A stretch of DNA of 64,000 nt from Acrocarpospora pleiomorpha. GTDB lineage: Bacteria > Actinomycetota > Actinomycetes > Streptosporangiales > Streptosporangiaceae. Shown one piece after another: positions 52,154 through 61,307 of this stretch. The stretch is from the NCBI RefSeq assembly GCF_009687885.1, contig NZ_BLAF01000025.1:55496-119495 (forward strand), read 5' to 3'. The translations under genes and the position numbers were made by a program. Positions within the stretch are counted from its first letter, which is position 1; every line of letters begins with the position of its first letter. The notes under the pieces are model-generated. The model was not told the origin of the DNA, did no database searches, and saw only the letters and a list, made by a program, of their open reading frames with translations.

Positions 52154-52951
52154 ATGTCCGAGCTGACCAACATCAAGTCGCCCCGGGTGAAGGCCGCCCG
52201 GCGGCTGACCAAGCGCGCCTTCCGGGACCGGGACCGCGCCTTCCTCGCCGAGGGGCCGCAGGCCGTCCGGGAGGCCCTGGCGACCGACGGGGTCACGGTC
52301 GAGCTGTTCGCCACCGCCGAGGCCGAGCTGCGGCACCCCGAGATCATCACCACCGCCAAGCTGGCCGGGGTGCCGGTCTTCCGGGCCAGCGGCGAGGTGA
52401 TGGCCGAGCTGGCCCAGACGGTCACCCCGCAGGGGCTGCTGGCGGTGTGCCGGTTCGTGCACGTGCCGCTGGAGCAGGCGGTCGCCGCCGACGCGCGCCT
52501 GGTCGCGATCCTCGCGCACGTGCGCGACCCCGGAAACGCCGGGACCGTGCTGCGCACCGCGGACGCGGCCGGGGCCGACGCCGTGGTGTTCACCGACGCG
52601 TCGGTGGATCCGTACAACGGGAAGTGCGTGCGGGCCAGCGCCGGGAGCATCTTCCACCTGCCGGTGGTGACCGGGGTGCCGGTGGGCAAGGCCGTGCAGG
52701 ACCTGAAGGGCCGCAGGTTCCGGGTGCTGGCGGCCGACGGGACCGGGCGGCGCACCCTCGACGAGGTGGCCCTGGACGCGCCGGTGGCGTGGCTGTTCGG
52801 CAACGAGGCGTGGGGATTGCCCGCCGAGTTGCTGGCGCTCGCCGACGAGGTGGTCCGGGTACCGATCTACGGGCGCGCCGAAAGCCTCAACCTGGCCACA
52901 GCGGCGGCGGTCTGCCTGTACGCCGCGGCGCGCGTTCACCGGGAGAAGTGA
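52154..52951 (+). CDS. SpoU/TrmH-family RNA 2'-O-methyltransferase
   Basis: 265-residue SPOUT-fold (knotted) methyltransferase. N-terminal substrate-binding domain begins NIKSPRVKAARRLTKRAFRDRDRAFLAEGPQAVREAL, and the catalytic domain has motif 1 HVRDPGNAGTVLRTADAAGADAV, motif 2 WLFGNEAWGLP and motif 3 IYGRAESLNLATAAAVCLYA. The target is probably 23S rRNA, as for neighbours of rplT in other actinobacteria, but tRNA cannot be excluded. Preceded by repeat family 1, followed by repeat family 2. Confidence 0.92.
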   Translation: MSELTNIKSPRVKAARRLTKRAFRDRDRAFLAEGPQAVREALATDGVTVELFATAEAELRHPEIITTAKLAGVPVFRASGEVMAELAQTVTPQGLLAVCRFVHVPLEQAVAADARLVAILAHVRDPGNAGTVLRTADAAGADAVVFTDASVDPYNGKCVRASAGSIFHLPVVTGVPVGKAVQDLKGRRFRVLAADGTGRRTLDEVALDAPVAWLFGNEAWGLPAELLALADEVVRVPIYGRAESLNLATAAAVCLYAAARVHREK

Positions 52952-52957
52952 ACACTG

Positions 52958-53071
52958 GCTTGGCCGCGCCTGTGTCTGGACTGAGGAACGCAGGTCGCGG
53001 AGCGGCCGGAGTGACGAGGGAAGACACAGGCTCCCGGGGCGGCCGAGCCCGCCGATCCGGAGGATCGGCCA
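52958..53071 (+). repeat. interspersed repeat family 2, copy C
   Basis: Begins GCTTGGCCGCGCCTGTGTCT seven bases after the methyltransferase stop; core to 53048, then hairpin GCCGATCC-GGA-GGATCGGC (53051-53069). Same orientation as copy B; core and side hairpin nearly match it. An ATG immediately follows at 53071 and is in frame with the histidine kinase, but it precedes the likely promoter. Confidence 0.82.
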
Positions 53072-53100
53072 TGAACACGTGGAAGAGCCGCGTACCGACG

Positions 53101-53131
53101 CTGACAGAGTGCTCGGGAAAACCGCTATTGT
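53101..53131 (+). promoter_or_regulatory. putative histidine kinase promoter
   Basis: CTGACA (53101-53106) and TATTGT (53126-53131) with a 19-bp spacer. Transcription would start near 53138, downstream of the repeat and upstream of GTG 53158. Confidence 0.45.
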
Positions 53132-53157
53132 CGGGCCTGACGGCTCATAGAGCAGGT

Positions 53158-54276
53158 GTGACGGGTACTCGATCAGTGACCCCCGGCTGGAGGCGGTCCC
53201 CTTTGCGTGGCGAAAACACCCATGACCGGGTTCCCGACCCGGCGAGTGTGATCGCTGTAGATGATCTCCCGGACGGCCTGGTGGCCGTGGACGGAGCCGG
53301 CACGGTGCTGGCCGTCAACCGGGCCGCCGAGCGGCTCACCGGGGTGCGCAGGGGCGACGCGGTCGGCGCCCATCTCACCGACGTGCTGCCGTTCCGCGAC
53401 TCCGACGGCCGCGACTGGTGGAAGTGGCTGGACCCGCACGGCGGCCTGTCCACCCGGACCCGCCAGGTGGAGCGCCCCGTCGTGCTGGACCGCCGCGAGC
53501 TGCTGGTCGCCGCCCGGTTCGTCCGCAATCCCGGGCGCCGGGTGATCCGGGTGGTGATCACGCTCAGGGACACCGCCGCCCGCAGCCGCCTGGAACGCAG
53601 CCGCGCCGACCTGGTCTCCACCGTGGCGCACGAGCTGCGATCCCCGCTGACCAGCGTGAAAGGCTTCACCGCGACCCTGCTGGCCAAGTGGGACCGGTTC
53701 AACGACGCGCAGAAGCTGGTCATGCTGCAGACCGTCAACGCCGACGCGGACCGGGTCACCCGCCTCATCACCGAGCTGCTGGACGTGTCCAGGATCGAGT
53801 CGGGGCGGCTGGAGATCCGCCGCCAGCTGGTGGACATCCCGGCCAGGGCGCGCCGGCTCATCGCGGGCCGGGTCGCGGCGGGGGAGCCGGAGGACCGGTT
53901 CGTGCTCACCGTGGCGGGGGAACTCCCAGAGACCTGGCTCGATCAGGACAAGATTGACCAGATCCTTGGCAATCTGCTCGAAAACGCGGTGCGGCATGGG
54001 CGAGGTAAAGTCACTATTGTCGTAGAACCCGTGGAGTGGGGAGTGGCCGTGTCCGTGCGCGACGAGGGCGAGGGTGTCGCACCCGAGCAGGTCTCGCGCG
54101 TCTTCCGCCAGTTCTGGCGCGGCAACGGCCGCCGCCGCGGCGGCACCGGCCTGGGCCTGTTCATCGTGAAGGGCCTGGTGGAGGCGCACGGCGGCGCGAT
54201 CAGCGTGCAGCGCGCCCCCGGCGGCGGCGCGGAGTTCCGATTTACCGTGCCCACCGGGGCCCCAGACTTCGCCTAG
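53158..54276 (+). CDS. PAS-domain sensor histidine kinase
   Basis: About 372 residues, apparently soluble: no transmembrane helix is seen. Start uncertain: GTG 53158 lies after the promoter, ATG 53071 and GTG 53176 or 53251 are alternatives. A PAS domain (LPDGLVAVDGAGTVLAVNRAAERLTGV) is followed by the dimerisation helix with phospho-acceptor His158 in VSTVAHELRSPLTSVKGF, the N box DQILGNLLENAVRHG, and G boxes VRDEGEGV and GGTGLGLFIVKGLVEAHGG. No response regulator gene is adjacent. An equivalent orphan kinase next to pheS is common in streptomycetes. Confidence 0.88.
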   Translation: MTGTRSVTPGWRRSPLRGENTHDRVPDPASVIAVDDLPDGLVAVDGAGTVLAVNRAAERLTGVRRGDAVGAHLTDVLPFRDSDGRDWWKWLDPHGGLSTRTRQVERPVVLDRRELLVAARFVRNPGRRVIRVVITLRDTAARSRLERSRADLVSTVAHELRSPLTSVKGFTATLLAKWDRFNDAQKLVMLQTVNADADRVTRLITELLDVSRIESGRLEIRRQLVDIPARARRLIAGRVAAGEPEDRFVLTVAGELPETWLDQDKIDQILGNLLENAVRHGRGKVTIVVEPVEWGVAVSVRDEGEGVAPEQVSRVFRQFWRGNGRRRGGTGLGLFIVKGLVEAHGGAISVQRAPGGGAEFRFTVPTGAPDFA

Positions 54277-54313
54277 GGCTTCTCCGGTGGGCTCTCAAGC
54301 GCGCGCCGCGCAC

Positions 54314-54319
54314 TAGACT
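54314..54319 (+). promoter_or_regulatory. pheST -10 box (TAGACT)
   Basis: TAGACT lies 34 bases before the pheS TTG start, giving a short leader with SD GGAG at 54343-54346. No T-box or leader-peptide attenuator is visible in the remaining bases. Confidence 0.4.
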
Positions 54320-54353
54320 TTGCTCGCTCAAGCCCTGGATACGGAGCTCTCTC

Positions 54354-55451
54354 TTGTCTGATTACGACCCGGTCGAGGTGACGCCGCTGCACGCCGACGA
54401 ACTGGCGCGCGCGGAGGCCGACGCCCTCGCCGCCATCACGTCGGCCGCGGATCTCGACGCTTTGAAGCAGGTGCGGCTCGCCCACGCGGGCGACCGTTCC
54501 CCCGTCGCGCTGGCCAACCGGGAGATCGGCGCGCTGCCGCCGGCCGCCCGCGCCGAGGCCGGAAAGCGCATCGGCGGCGCCAGGAAGGCGATCGCCGACG
54601 CGCTCGCCGCCCGGCAGGCCGAGCTGGAGGCGGAACGGGACGCCAAGGTCCTCATCGAGGAGACCGTGGACGTCACGCTGCCCTGGGACCGCGCCCCGCG
54701 CGGCGCCCGCCACCCGCTGACCACGCTCCAGGAGCACGTCGCCGACTGCTTCGTCGCGATGGGCTACGAGGTCGCGGAGGGCCCCGAGCTGGAAGCCGAG
54801 TGGTTCAACTTCGACGCGCTCAACATCGCGCCCGACCACCCGGCCCGCTCCGACCACGACACGTTCTTCGTCGAATCGGTCGAATCCGGAAAAGTCCTGA
54901 GAACGCAGACGTCGCCGGTGCAGATCCGGGCGCTGCTCACCCGCGACCTCCCGGTGTACGTGATCTCGCCCGGCAAGGTGTTCCGCACCGACGAGCTGGA
55001 CGCCACCCACACGCCGGTCTTCCACCAGGTGGAGGGCCTCGCCGTGGACAAGGGCCTGACGATGGCCCACCTGAAGGGCACGCTGGACCGGTTCGCCGAG
55101 GTCATGTTCGGCGAGGGCATCACCACCCGGTTCCGGCCGAACTACTTCCCGTTCACCGAGCCGTCCGCCGAGATGGACCTGCGCTGCTTCGTCTGCCGGG
55201 GGTCGTCGGCCTCGCCGGGCAGCCCGCCGTGCCGTACCTGCAAGTCCGAGGGCTGGATCGAGTGGGGCGGCTGCGGCATGGTCAACCCGCGGGTGCTGGT
55301 GGCCTGCGGCGTCGACCCGTCGGTCTACTCCGGCTTCGCCTTCGGCATGGGCATCGAGCGCACGCTGATGTTCCGCCACAACGCCGAGGACATGCGCGAC
55401 ATGATCGAGGGCGACATCCGGTTCACCCTGCCGTTCGGACTGGAGGTCTGA
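54354..55451 (+). CDS. pheS: phenylalanyl-tRNA synthetase alpha subunit
   Basis: 365 residues from TTG 54354, with SD GGAG seven bases upstream and the family-like start SDYDPVEVTPL. N-terminal coiled coil binding tRNA, then the class II catalytic core: PLTTLQEHVADCFVAMGYEVAEGPELE, FFVESVESGKVLRTQTSPVQIRAL, KVFRTDELDATHTPVFHQVEG, FRPNYFPFTEPSAEMDLRCFVC, and FAFGMGIERTLMFRHN. The CxxC...CxxC cluster in the Ser-rich loop (residue 280 region) is an unusual zinc-like insert. Its stop shares one base with the pheT ATG. Confidence 0.96.
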   Translation: MSDYDPVEVTPLHADELARAEADALAAITSAADLDALKQVRLAHAGDRSPVALANREIGALPPAARAEAGKRIGGARKAIADALAARQAELEAERDAKVLIEETVDVTLPWDRAPRGARHPLTTLQEHVADCFVAMGYEVAEGPELEAEWFNFDALNIAPDHPARSDHDTFFVESVESGKVLRTQTSPVQIRALLTRDLPVYVISPGKVFRTDELDATHTPVFHQVEGLAVDKGLTMAHLKGTLDRFAEVMFGEGITTRFRPNYFPFTEPSAEMDLRCFVCRGSSASPGSPPCRTCKSEGWIEWGGCGMVNPRVLVACGVDPSVYSGFAFGMGIERTLMFRHNAEDMRDMIEGDIRFTLPFGLEV

Positions 55452-58000
55452 TGAAGGTCCCGCTTTCCTGGCTGCGGGAGTATGTCGATCTCCCCGCCGT
55501 CACCGCGCACGAGGTCGCCGACAAGCTCACCGCGGCCGGGCTCAAACTGGAGAACATCGCCTCGCACGGCCACGAGATCAAGAACGTGGTGGTCGGCCGG
55601 GTGCTGGAGATCGAGGAGCTCGCCGAGTTCAAGAAGCCGATCCGGCACTGCAAGGTCGACGTCGGCGAGGCCGTGCCCCGCGAGATCGTCTGCGGCGCGG
55701 TCAACTTCGTGGCCGGCGACGTGGTGCCGGTGGCGCTGCCCGGCGCGGTGCTGCCGGGCGGGTTCGAGATCGGCTCCCGCAAGACCTACGGCCGCCTGTC
55801 CGACGGCATGATCTGCTCCGAGGCCGAGCTCGGCATCGCCGAGTCCTCGCCCGGCATCCTGGTGCTGCCCGCCGACACCGTGATCGGCGCGGACGTGGTC
55901 GAGCTGCTCGGGCTGCGCGACGACGTGCTGGAGCTGGAGATCACGCCGGACTGCGGCTACGCGCTGTCCATCCGCGGCGTGGCCCGCGAGGCCGCCACCG
56001 CGTTCGGAGTGGCCTTCCGCGACCCGGCCGCGATCGACTACCCGGTCGCGGGCGGCGCCTCGCACCCGGCCTCGATCGCCGACCCCACCGCCTGCGACCG
56101 TTTCGTGCTGCGCGCCGTCTCCGGCTTCGACCCGGCCGCGCCGTCCCCGCTCTGGATGCGGGTACGGCTGGCGCGTTCCGGCATGCGCCCGGTCTCGCTG
56201 GCGGTGGACGTCACCAACTACGTGATGCTGGAGCTCGGCCAGCCCCTGCACGCCTTCGACCGGGCCACCGTCCAGGGCGAGATCGTGGTCCGGCGGGCCG
56301 AGCCGGGGGAGACCCTGGAGACGCTCGACCACGTCGTGCGCAAGCTGCACGAAGAGGACATCCTCATCACCGACGACTCGGGCCCGATCTCGATGGCGGG
56401 CACCATGGGCGGCCTGGCCACCGAGATCTCCGAGGGTTCCACCGACATCCTGATCGAGGCCGCGCACTTCTCCGCCACCGGCATCGCCCGCGAGTCCCGC
56501 CGCCACAACCTGGTCAGCGAGGCCTCCAAGCGGTTCGAGCGCGGCGTCGACCGGGAACTGCCGCTGGCGGCGTCCTGGCGCGCGGTGGATCTGCTCTGCA
56601 CCCTCGGCGGCGGTACGGCCGAGCCGGGCGTCACGCACGCCTCCGTCGAGGTCGCGCCGGTCGCCATCACCATCCCGGCGGGACATCCCGGGCGGGTGGC
56701 GGGCGTGCCGTACTCGAAGGAGACCGTGGTCTGGCGGCTGGAGCAGGTCGGCTGCGAGGTCGTGGACGGCGCGGTGGCGCAGGGTGGCGAGCACGGGGTG
56801 GCCGCGTCCGGCGTGGTGTCCGGCGGTGACCTGGCCGGGAAGCTGGCGGTCACCGGGGAGAACCCGATCACGGTCTATCCGCCGTCCTGGCGGACCGATC
56901 TGACCGACCCGAACGACCTCGCCGAGGAGGTCATCCGGCTGGAGGGCTACGACCGGCTGCCCTCGGTGCTGCCCGCCGCCCCCGCCGGGGCCGGGCTCAC
57001 CGAGACCCAGCGGCTCCGCCGCCGGGTCGGCCGCGCCCTGGCCCTGTCCGGATATGTCGAGGTTCTGTCGTATCCGTTCATCGGGGTGCGGGATCTGGAC
57101 GGCCTGCAGCTGCCCGAGGATGACGCGCGCCGCCGCGCCACCCGGCTGGTCAACCCGCTCAGCGAGGACGAGCCGCTGATGCGGACCACGCTGCTGCCCG
57201 GCCTGCTCAAGACGCTGGTCCGCAACGTGGGCCGCGGCTTCGCCGACGTGGCGCTGTTCGAGACCGGCCTGGTCTACCGGCCCAAGCCGGAGGCCCCGGC
57301 CACCGCGCCCATCCTCAAGGTGGACCGCAGGCCCACCGATGACGAGCGGGACTGGATCGAGGCCGCGCTGCCGGACCAGCCGGTCCGGGTGGCGGTCGTG
57401 CTGGCCGGGGAGTTCGACCGGTCCGGCTGGTGGGGCCCGGGCCGCGCCGCCTCCTGGGCGGACGCGATCGAGGCCGCCCGTTCGGTGGCCCGCGAGGCCG
57501 GTGTTCTTCTGGACGTGCGGGCCGACCGGCACGAGCCGTGGCATCCCGGCCGCTGCGCCGCGCTGTATGTGGGCGACACGCTGGTCGGGCACGCGGGCGA
57601 GCTGCACCCGCGCGTCGTGGAGGCCTACGGGCTGCCGCCGCGCACGGCCGCGATGGAACTGGAACTGTCCCGCCTCACCCCGGCCGGGCCCGCGCAGACG
57701 CCGCCGGTGTCCACCTACCCGGTGGCCACCCAGGACGTGGCGCTGATCGTCCCCGCAGACACCCCGGTGACGGCGGTCGAGGCGGCGCTGCGGGCGGGCG
57801 CGGGCGAACTGCTGGAGTCGATCCGGCTGTTCGACGTGTACGCGGGCGCGCAGGTGGGCGCGGGCAACAAGTCGCTCGCCTACACGCTGCGGTTCCGCGC
57901 ACCGGACCGCACGCTGACCGCCGAGGAGATCACCGCCGCCCGGGAGGCCGCCGTCGCGGTCGCCGCCGAGCGCACGGGCGCCCAGCTGCGCGGAGCGTAG
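55451..58000 (+). CDS. pheT: phenylalanyl-tRNA synthetase beta subunit
   Basis: 849-residue partner of PheS (alpha2beta2). ATG 55451 with SD GGAGG. MKVPLSWLREYVDLP start, tRNA-binding OB domain (KNVVVGRVLEIEE), B3/B4 editing domains (KRFERGVDRELPLAASWRA region), core and the C-terminal FDX-ACB domain ending LTAEEITAAREAAVAVAAERTGAQLRGA. Family length is normal. Followed by a 13-bp-stem terminator. Confidence 0.96.
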   Translation: MKVPLSWLREYVDLPAVTAHEVADKLTAAGLKLENIASHGHEIKNVVVGRVLEIEELAEFKKPIRHCKVDVGEAVPREIVCGAVNFVAGDVVPVALPGAVLPGGFEIGSRKTYGRLSDGMICSEAELGIAESSPGILVLPADTVIGADVVELLGLRDDVLELEITPDCGYALSIRGVAREAATAFGVAFRDPAAIDYPVAGGASHPASIADPTACDRFVLRAVSGFDPAAPSPLWMRVRLARSGMRPVSLAVDVTNYVMLELGQPLHAFDRATVQGEIVVRRAEPGETLETLDHVVRKLHEEDILITDDSGPISMAGTMGGLATEISEGSTDILIEAAHFSATGIARESRRHNLVSEASKRFERGVDRELPLAASWRAVDLLCTLGGGTAEPGVTHASVEVAPVAITIPAGHPGRVAGVPYSKETVVWRLEQVGCEVVDGAVAQGGEHGVAASGVVSGGDLAGKLAVTGENPITVYPPSWRTDLTDPNDLAEEVIRLEGYDRLPSVLPAAPAGAGLTETQRLRRRVGRALALSGYVEVLSYPFIGVRDLDGLQLPEDDARRRATRLVNPLSEDEPLMRTTLLPGLLKTLVRNVGRGFADVALFETGLVYRPKPEAPATAPILKVDRRPTDDERDWIEAALPDQPVRVAVVLAGEFDRSGWWGPGRAASWADAIEAARSVAREAGVLLDVRADRHEPWHPGRCAALYVGDTLVGHAGELHPRVVEAYGLPPRTAAMELELSRLTPAGPAQTPPVSTYPVATQDVALIVPADTPVTAVEAALRAGAGELLESIRLFDVYAGAQVGAGNKSLAYTLRFRAPDRTLTAEEITAAREAAVAVAAERTGAQLRGA

Positions 58001-58010
58001 CCAGGGTCGT

Positions 58011-58046
58011 TTCCATCCGGGAGAGGAACCACGCTCCCGGATGGAA
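58011..58046. terminator. hairpin between convergent pheT and MFS genes
   Basis: TTCCATCCGGGAG (58011-58023) and CTCCCGGATGGAA (58034-58046) form a perfect 13-bp stem with a 10-base loop. It lies 10 bases after pheT and about 38 bases from the MFS stop, so it can serve both strands. Confidence 0.7.
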
Positions 58047-58084
58047 CCGGGCCCGTGGTCCAGAACGCCTTCCCCGCGCTCTGA

Positions 58085-59380
58085 TCAGCTGACGGCCTCC
58101 CGGCGGGCACGCTGCGCGACCGCGTGCTCGTCGGTGCGGGAGTCGTACGCCCGGAATCTCGGCAGCAGCGCCCCCAGCACGAGCACCCCGCCGACGCACA
58201 GCAGCCCGCCCGCCCCCAGCGAGAAACGTTCCCCGCCCAGGTGGGACATGAGCCCGGCCCGGCCGTTGCCCAGCATCGGCCCCGCCGAGTACGACAGCAG
58301 CTCGATCCCCGCCAGCCGTCCCCGGTACTCGTCCGGGATGGTCTGATTCCAGATCATGCCCCGGAAGATGCCGCTGATCATGTCCGCGCCTCCGGCGAAC
58401 ACCAGGCAGGCCACGATCAGCCAGATGTTCGGCATGATCGCCGCGACGGCCACGCCCACGCCCCACAGGGCCGCCGAGACGATCACCCCGAGGCCGTGCC
58501 GGTGCACGTGCGCGGTCCATCCCGACGTGAGCGAGGCGAGCACCGACCCGATGCCGCCCGCCGCCGCCAGCAGGCCGAGCGCGAACTGCTCGTTCGCGCC
58601 GCCGTACCGCTCGGCCAGGAACGGGAAGAGCGCGTTGGACATGGCGAAGAACATCGCCGCCATGTCCACCAGGTAGGTGCCCATCAGGTCGGGCCGGCGC
58701 GCCGCGTACCTGACTCCGTCGAGCAGGGACCCCAGGGAGGGCGGCGCCGCGTCCTCGGGCGGGGCGACCGTCGCCACCCGCACCAGCAGCAGCAGCGAAA
58801 GCAGGAACGACACCACGTCGATGCCGTAGGAGGTCGCCGGCCCGAAGCTGACCACGATCACCCCGCCGAGCGCGGGCCCCGCGATGCCCCCGATGTTCCT
58901 GGTCACCCCCTGGATCGCGAAGGCCGCCCCCATCTGGTCGAGCTTGAGCACCCGGTTGATGACCGCCTGCTCGCTCGGCCCGCGCACGCTGTACAGCCCC
59001 GCGCTCAGCGCCCCCACCACGAACAGCACCCACACCTGCGGCTCCGGCATCAGGGCGTTCACCATGAGCAGCAGCGAGGCCCCGCAGAGCCCCACCTCGG
59101 AATAGATCATGATCTTGCGCCGGTCCATCGCGTCCGCGATCGCCCCGCCCCACAGCCCGCCCACCACCATCGGCACGAACTCCACCACACTGACCAGGCC
59201 CACCATCAACGGCGAATCGGTCAGCTCCTTCATCTGGTACGGCACCGCGACCAGCGTGATGAAACTCCCGAACATGGTCACCAGCGACGACCCCAGCAAC
59301 AACCGGAAGTCCCGCGATTCACGGATGGGGCTCACATCCATGCGCATACGCCGCAGGAAGCCCAGTGAAGTTCGTGACAC
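58085..59380 (-). CDS. MFS transporter, DHA3/MdfA-like efflux type
   Basis: About 431-residue membrane protein with twelve helices. GTG 59380 is used here; internal ATG 59347 and 59341 are alternatives since no SD marks the start. Segments include RDFRLLLGSSLVTMFGSFITLVAVPYQMKELTDSPLMVGL, GGLWGGAIADAMDRRKIMI (the loop 2-3 motif), and VRGPSEQAVINRVLKLDQMGAAFAIQGVTRNIGGIAGPALGGV. It resembles enterobactin exporter- and macrolide-efflux-type MFS proteins; substrate unknown. Converges on pheT; an acyl-CoA ligase gene lies upstream on the same strand. Confidence 0.85.
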   Translation of the reverse strand: MSRTSLGFLRRMRMDVSPIRESRDFRLLLGSSLVTMFGSFITLVAVPYQMKELTDSPLMVGLVSVVEFVPMVVGGLWGGAIADAMDRRKIMIYSEVGLCGASLLLMVNALMPEPQVWVLFVVGALSAGLYSVRGPSEQAVINRVLKLDQMGAAFAIQGVTRNIGGIAGPALGGVIVVSFGPATSYGIDVVSFLLSLLLLVRVATVAPPEDAAPPSLGSLLDGVRYAARRPDLMGTYLVDMAAMFFAMSNALFPFLAERYGGANEQFALGLLAAAGGIGSVLASLTSGWTAHVHRHGLGVIVSAALWGVGVAVAAIMPNIWLIVACLVFAGGADMISGIFRGMIWNQTIPDEYRGRLAGIELLSYSAGPMLGNGRAGLMSHLGGERFSLGAGGLLCVGGVLVLGALLPRFRAYDSRTDEHAVAQRARREAVS

Positions 59381-59470
59381 GAACGGCCATAATCGCCGGA
59401 TCGCCGGCCCGGCCGCAACGCATTTTCGCGCTGGCGCTAGCGGTAGGAACAGTGGTCAGATGTCACACAT

Positions 59471-61123
59471 CTACCCGCCCAGGACCTCCCGGCGGAGGTG
59501 GGTTTTGAGGATCTTGCCGCCGGGGTTTCTGGGCAGGTCGGACTCGTGGAACCAGATTCTGACCGGGATCTTGAAGGGGGCCAGGGTTTCCTTCAGGAAG
59601 GCCTGGAGTTCTTCCTGGGTGGCGGGGGAGCGGAGTTTCACGATCGCGCCGACCTGTTCGCCGAGTTCGTCGTCGGGGATGCCGATGACGGCGGCGTCGT
59701 CGATGGCGGGGTGGTCGAAGAGGGCGGCCTCCACTTCGGCGCAGTAGACGTTCTCGCCGCCCCTGATGACCATGTCCTTGGCGCGGTCGACGATGTAGAC
59801 GAAGCCCTCGTCGTCGACGCGGGCCAGGTCGCCGGTGTGGAGCCAGCCGCCGACGATGGTCTCCGCGGTGGCGTCGGGGCGGTTCCAGTAGCCCATGATG
59901 ACGATCGGGCCGCGCAGGCAGAGCTCGCCGACCTGGCCGCGCGGGAGTTCGGCGCCGGACAGGTCGCAGACCTTGACGTCCACGACGGCCAGCGGGATGC
60001 CGATGCTGCCTGGCCTGTCCTGGTAGCTCTGGCCGCTGTTGTAGATCGCCAGGGCGGTGGTCTCGGTCATGCCGTACCCGTTGGACGGCGTGCGGCCCGG
60101 CAGGAGTTCGGTGAGGCGTTCGAGGAGTTTGGGTGGGGCGGGGGCGCCGCCGTACGAGACTCCGGACAGGGTGGAGATGTCGTAGGAGCCGAGCGCGGGG
60201 TGGGAGAGGAGCTGCCAGGCGTTGGTGGGCACGCCGCTCAGCCCGGTGATCTTCTCGCGTTCGATGAGGCGGAGAGCGCTCTCGGCGTCCCATTTGTACA
60301 TGAGGATGAGGCCGTTGCCGCTGAACATGGTGGTGAGCAGGACGGCGAAGCAGCCCGTGGCGTGGAACAGGGGCACGGTGAGCAGGGTGATCCGGCGTCG
60401 TTTGAGCGATTCGCCGGGGTCCCGGCCGGTCAGCGCCACGCCGCGCGTCATCGCGTACACGACGGACATCGGCGCCTGGCCCAGGTTGCGGTGGCTGCCG
60501 AGGGCGCCTTTGGGGTGGCCGGTCGTACCGGAGGTGTAGAAGATCGTGGCGGGGTCTTCGGGGTGGATGTCAGCGGGCGGAAGCACGACATCAGGTGAAA
60601 TTTCGCCCAAGACCTCCTGCCAATCGGCCCCCAGCGAACCGGAGGAGCGGTTGACGATCATCGGGATGTCGATTCCGGCCAGGGTGGTCGCGCGTTCCCC
60701 GTCGGCGATCAACAGCGTCGCGCCCGAGTCGGACAGGCCGTATTCCAGCTCCTTCCGGGTCCACCACGCGTTCAGCGGGACCGCGACGGCGCCGATGGCG
60801 AGCGTCGCCGAGAACGCGACGATCCACTCCGGGTAGTTCCGCATCGCGATCGCGACCCGGTCGCCCTTGCGCACCCCGAAGGAGTCCGCGAGCCGGTGCG
60901 CGAGGGTGGCGGCGAGCCGGAAATGTTCGGTGTAGGTGAGCCGCTCGTCCTCGTACACGACGAATTCCTTGTCGCCGTGGAAGGCGCTGTTCTCCAGTAG
61001 CGCCCGGAATGTCGCGGGCGCGTGCTTCCAGGCCCGTACGCCCCCGCCCACGTCCTCCATCTCGAACAGCTGCCCCGGCGCCGTCAACCGGGCCTGGACC
61101 TCGTCGTTCGTGATGATGCTCAT
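59471..61123 (-). CDS. acyl-CoA synthetase-like AMP-dependent ligase (ANL superfamily)
   Basis: 550 residues from ATG 61123, preferred to 61183 because GGGAG lies six bases upstream. ATP/AMP loop IFYTSGTTGHPKGALGSHRN, A5 GYGMTETTALAIYN, A7/A8 region GGWLHTGDLARVDDEGFVYIVDRAKDMVIRGGENVY, and A10 lysine in NPGGKILKTHLR. It activates a carboxylic acid (likely fatty or aromatic) as an acyl-adenylate and transfers it to CoA. No beta-oxidation or polyketide gene is next to it. Divergent from argC over 184 bp. Confidence 0.9.
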   Translation of the reverse strand: MSIITNDEVQARLTAPGQLFEMEDVGGGVRAWKHAPATFRALLENSAFHGDKEFVVYEDERLTYTEHFRLAATLAHRLADSFGVRKGDRVAIAMRNYPEWIVAFSATLAIGAVAVPLNAWWTRKELEYGLSDSGATLLIADGERATTLAGIDIPMIVNRSSGSLGADWQEVLGEISPDVVLPPADIHPEDPATIFYTSGTTGHPKGALGSHRNLGQAPMSVVYAMTRGVALTGRDPGESLKRRRITLLTVPLFHATGCFAVLLTTMFSGNGLILMYKWDAESALRLIEREKITGLSGVPTNAWQLLSHPALGSYDISTLSGVSYGGAPAPPKLLERLTELLPGRTPSNGYGMTETTALAIYNSGQSYQDRPGSIGIPLAVVDVKVCDLSGAELPRGQVGELCLRGPIVIMGYWNRPDATAETIVGGWLHTGDLARVDDEGFVYIVDRAKDMVIRGGENVYCAEVEAALFDHPAIDDAAVIGIPDDELGEQVGAIVKLRSPATQEELQAFLKETLAPFKIPVRIWFHESDLPRNPGGKILKTHLRREVLGG

Positions 61124-61276
61124 CCACGGCTCCCTCACCAAAGGCGATATTTCACGATACCGACCAGTAGGTATGGTGGCCAAGATCTCGCCACAAGTCC
61201 ACTCCGTGGACGCTGGCTTGCATGCTCATGCTTCCCGGTGCATACTCTCGTTGAGAGGCAAGAAGATAAGTCCCAG

Positions 61277-61292
61277 TGCATAAACATACAAT
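61277..61292 (+). promoter_or_regulatory. ArgR operator (ARG box) overlapping argC -10 box
   Basis: TGCATAAACATACAAT matches the ARG-box pattern TGnATw4ATnCAnT closely. Its last six bases, TACAAT, form a good -10 box, so ArgR binding with arginine would block transcription. A weaker half (TGCATACT, 61239-61246) lies 38 bases upstream, as in tandem ARG boxes. Confidence 0.75.
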
Positions 61293-61307
61293 CCGGGGGG
61301 ATTCAGG

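Noticed and set aside
53071..53073. ATG directly after repeat family 2 copy C as the histidine kinase start
   Set aside because: It is in frame, but no SD precedes it, the extra 29 residues have no PAS-like features, and a promoter (53101-53131) lies downstream of it.
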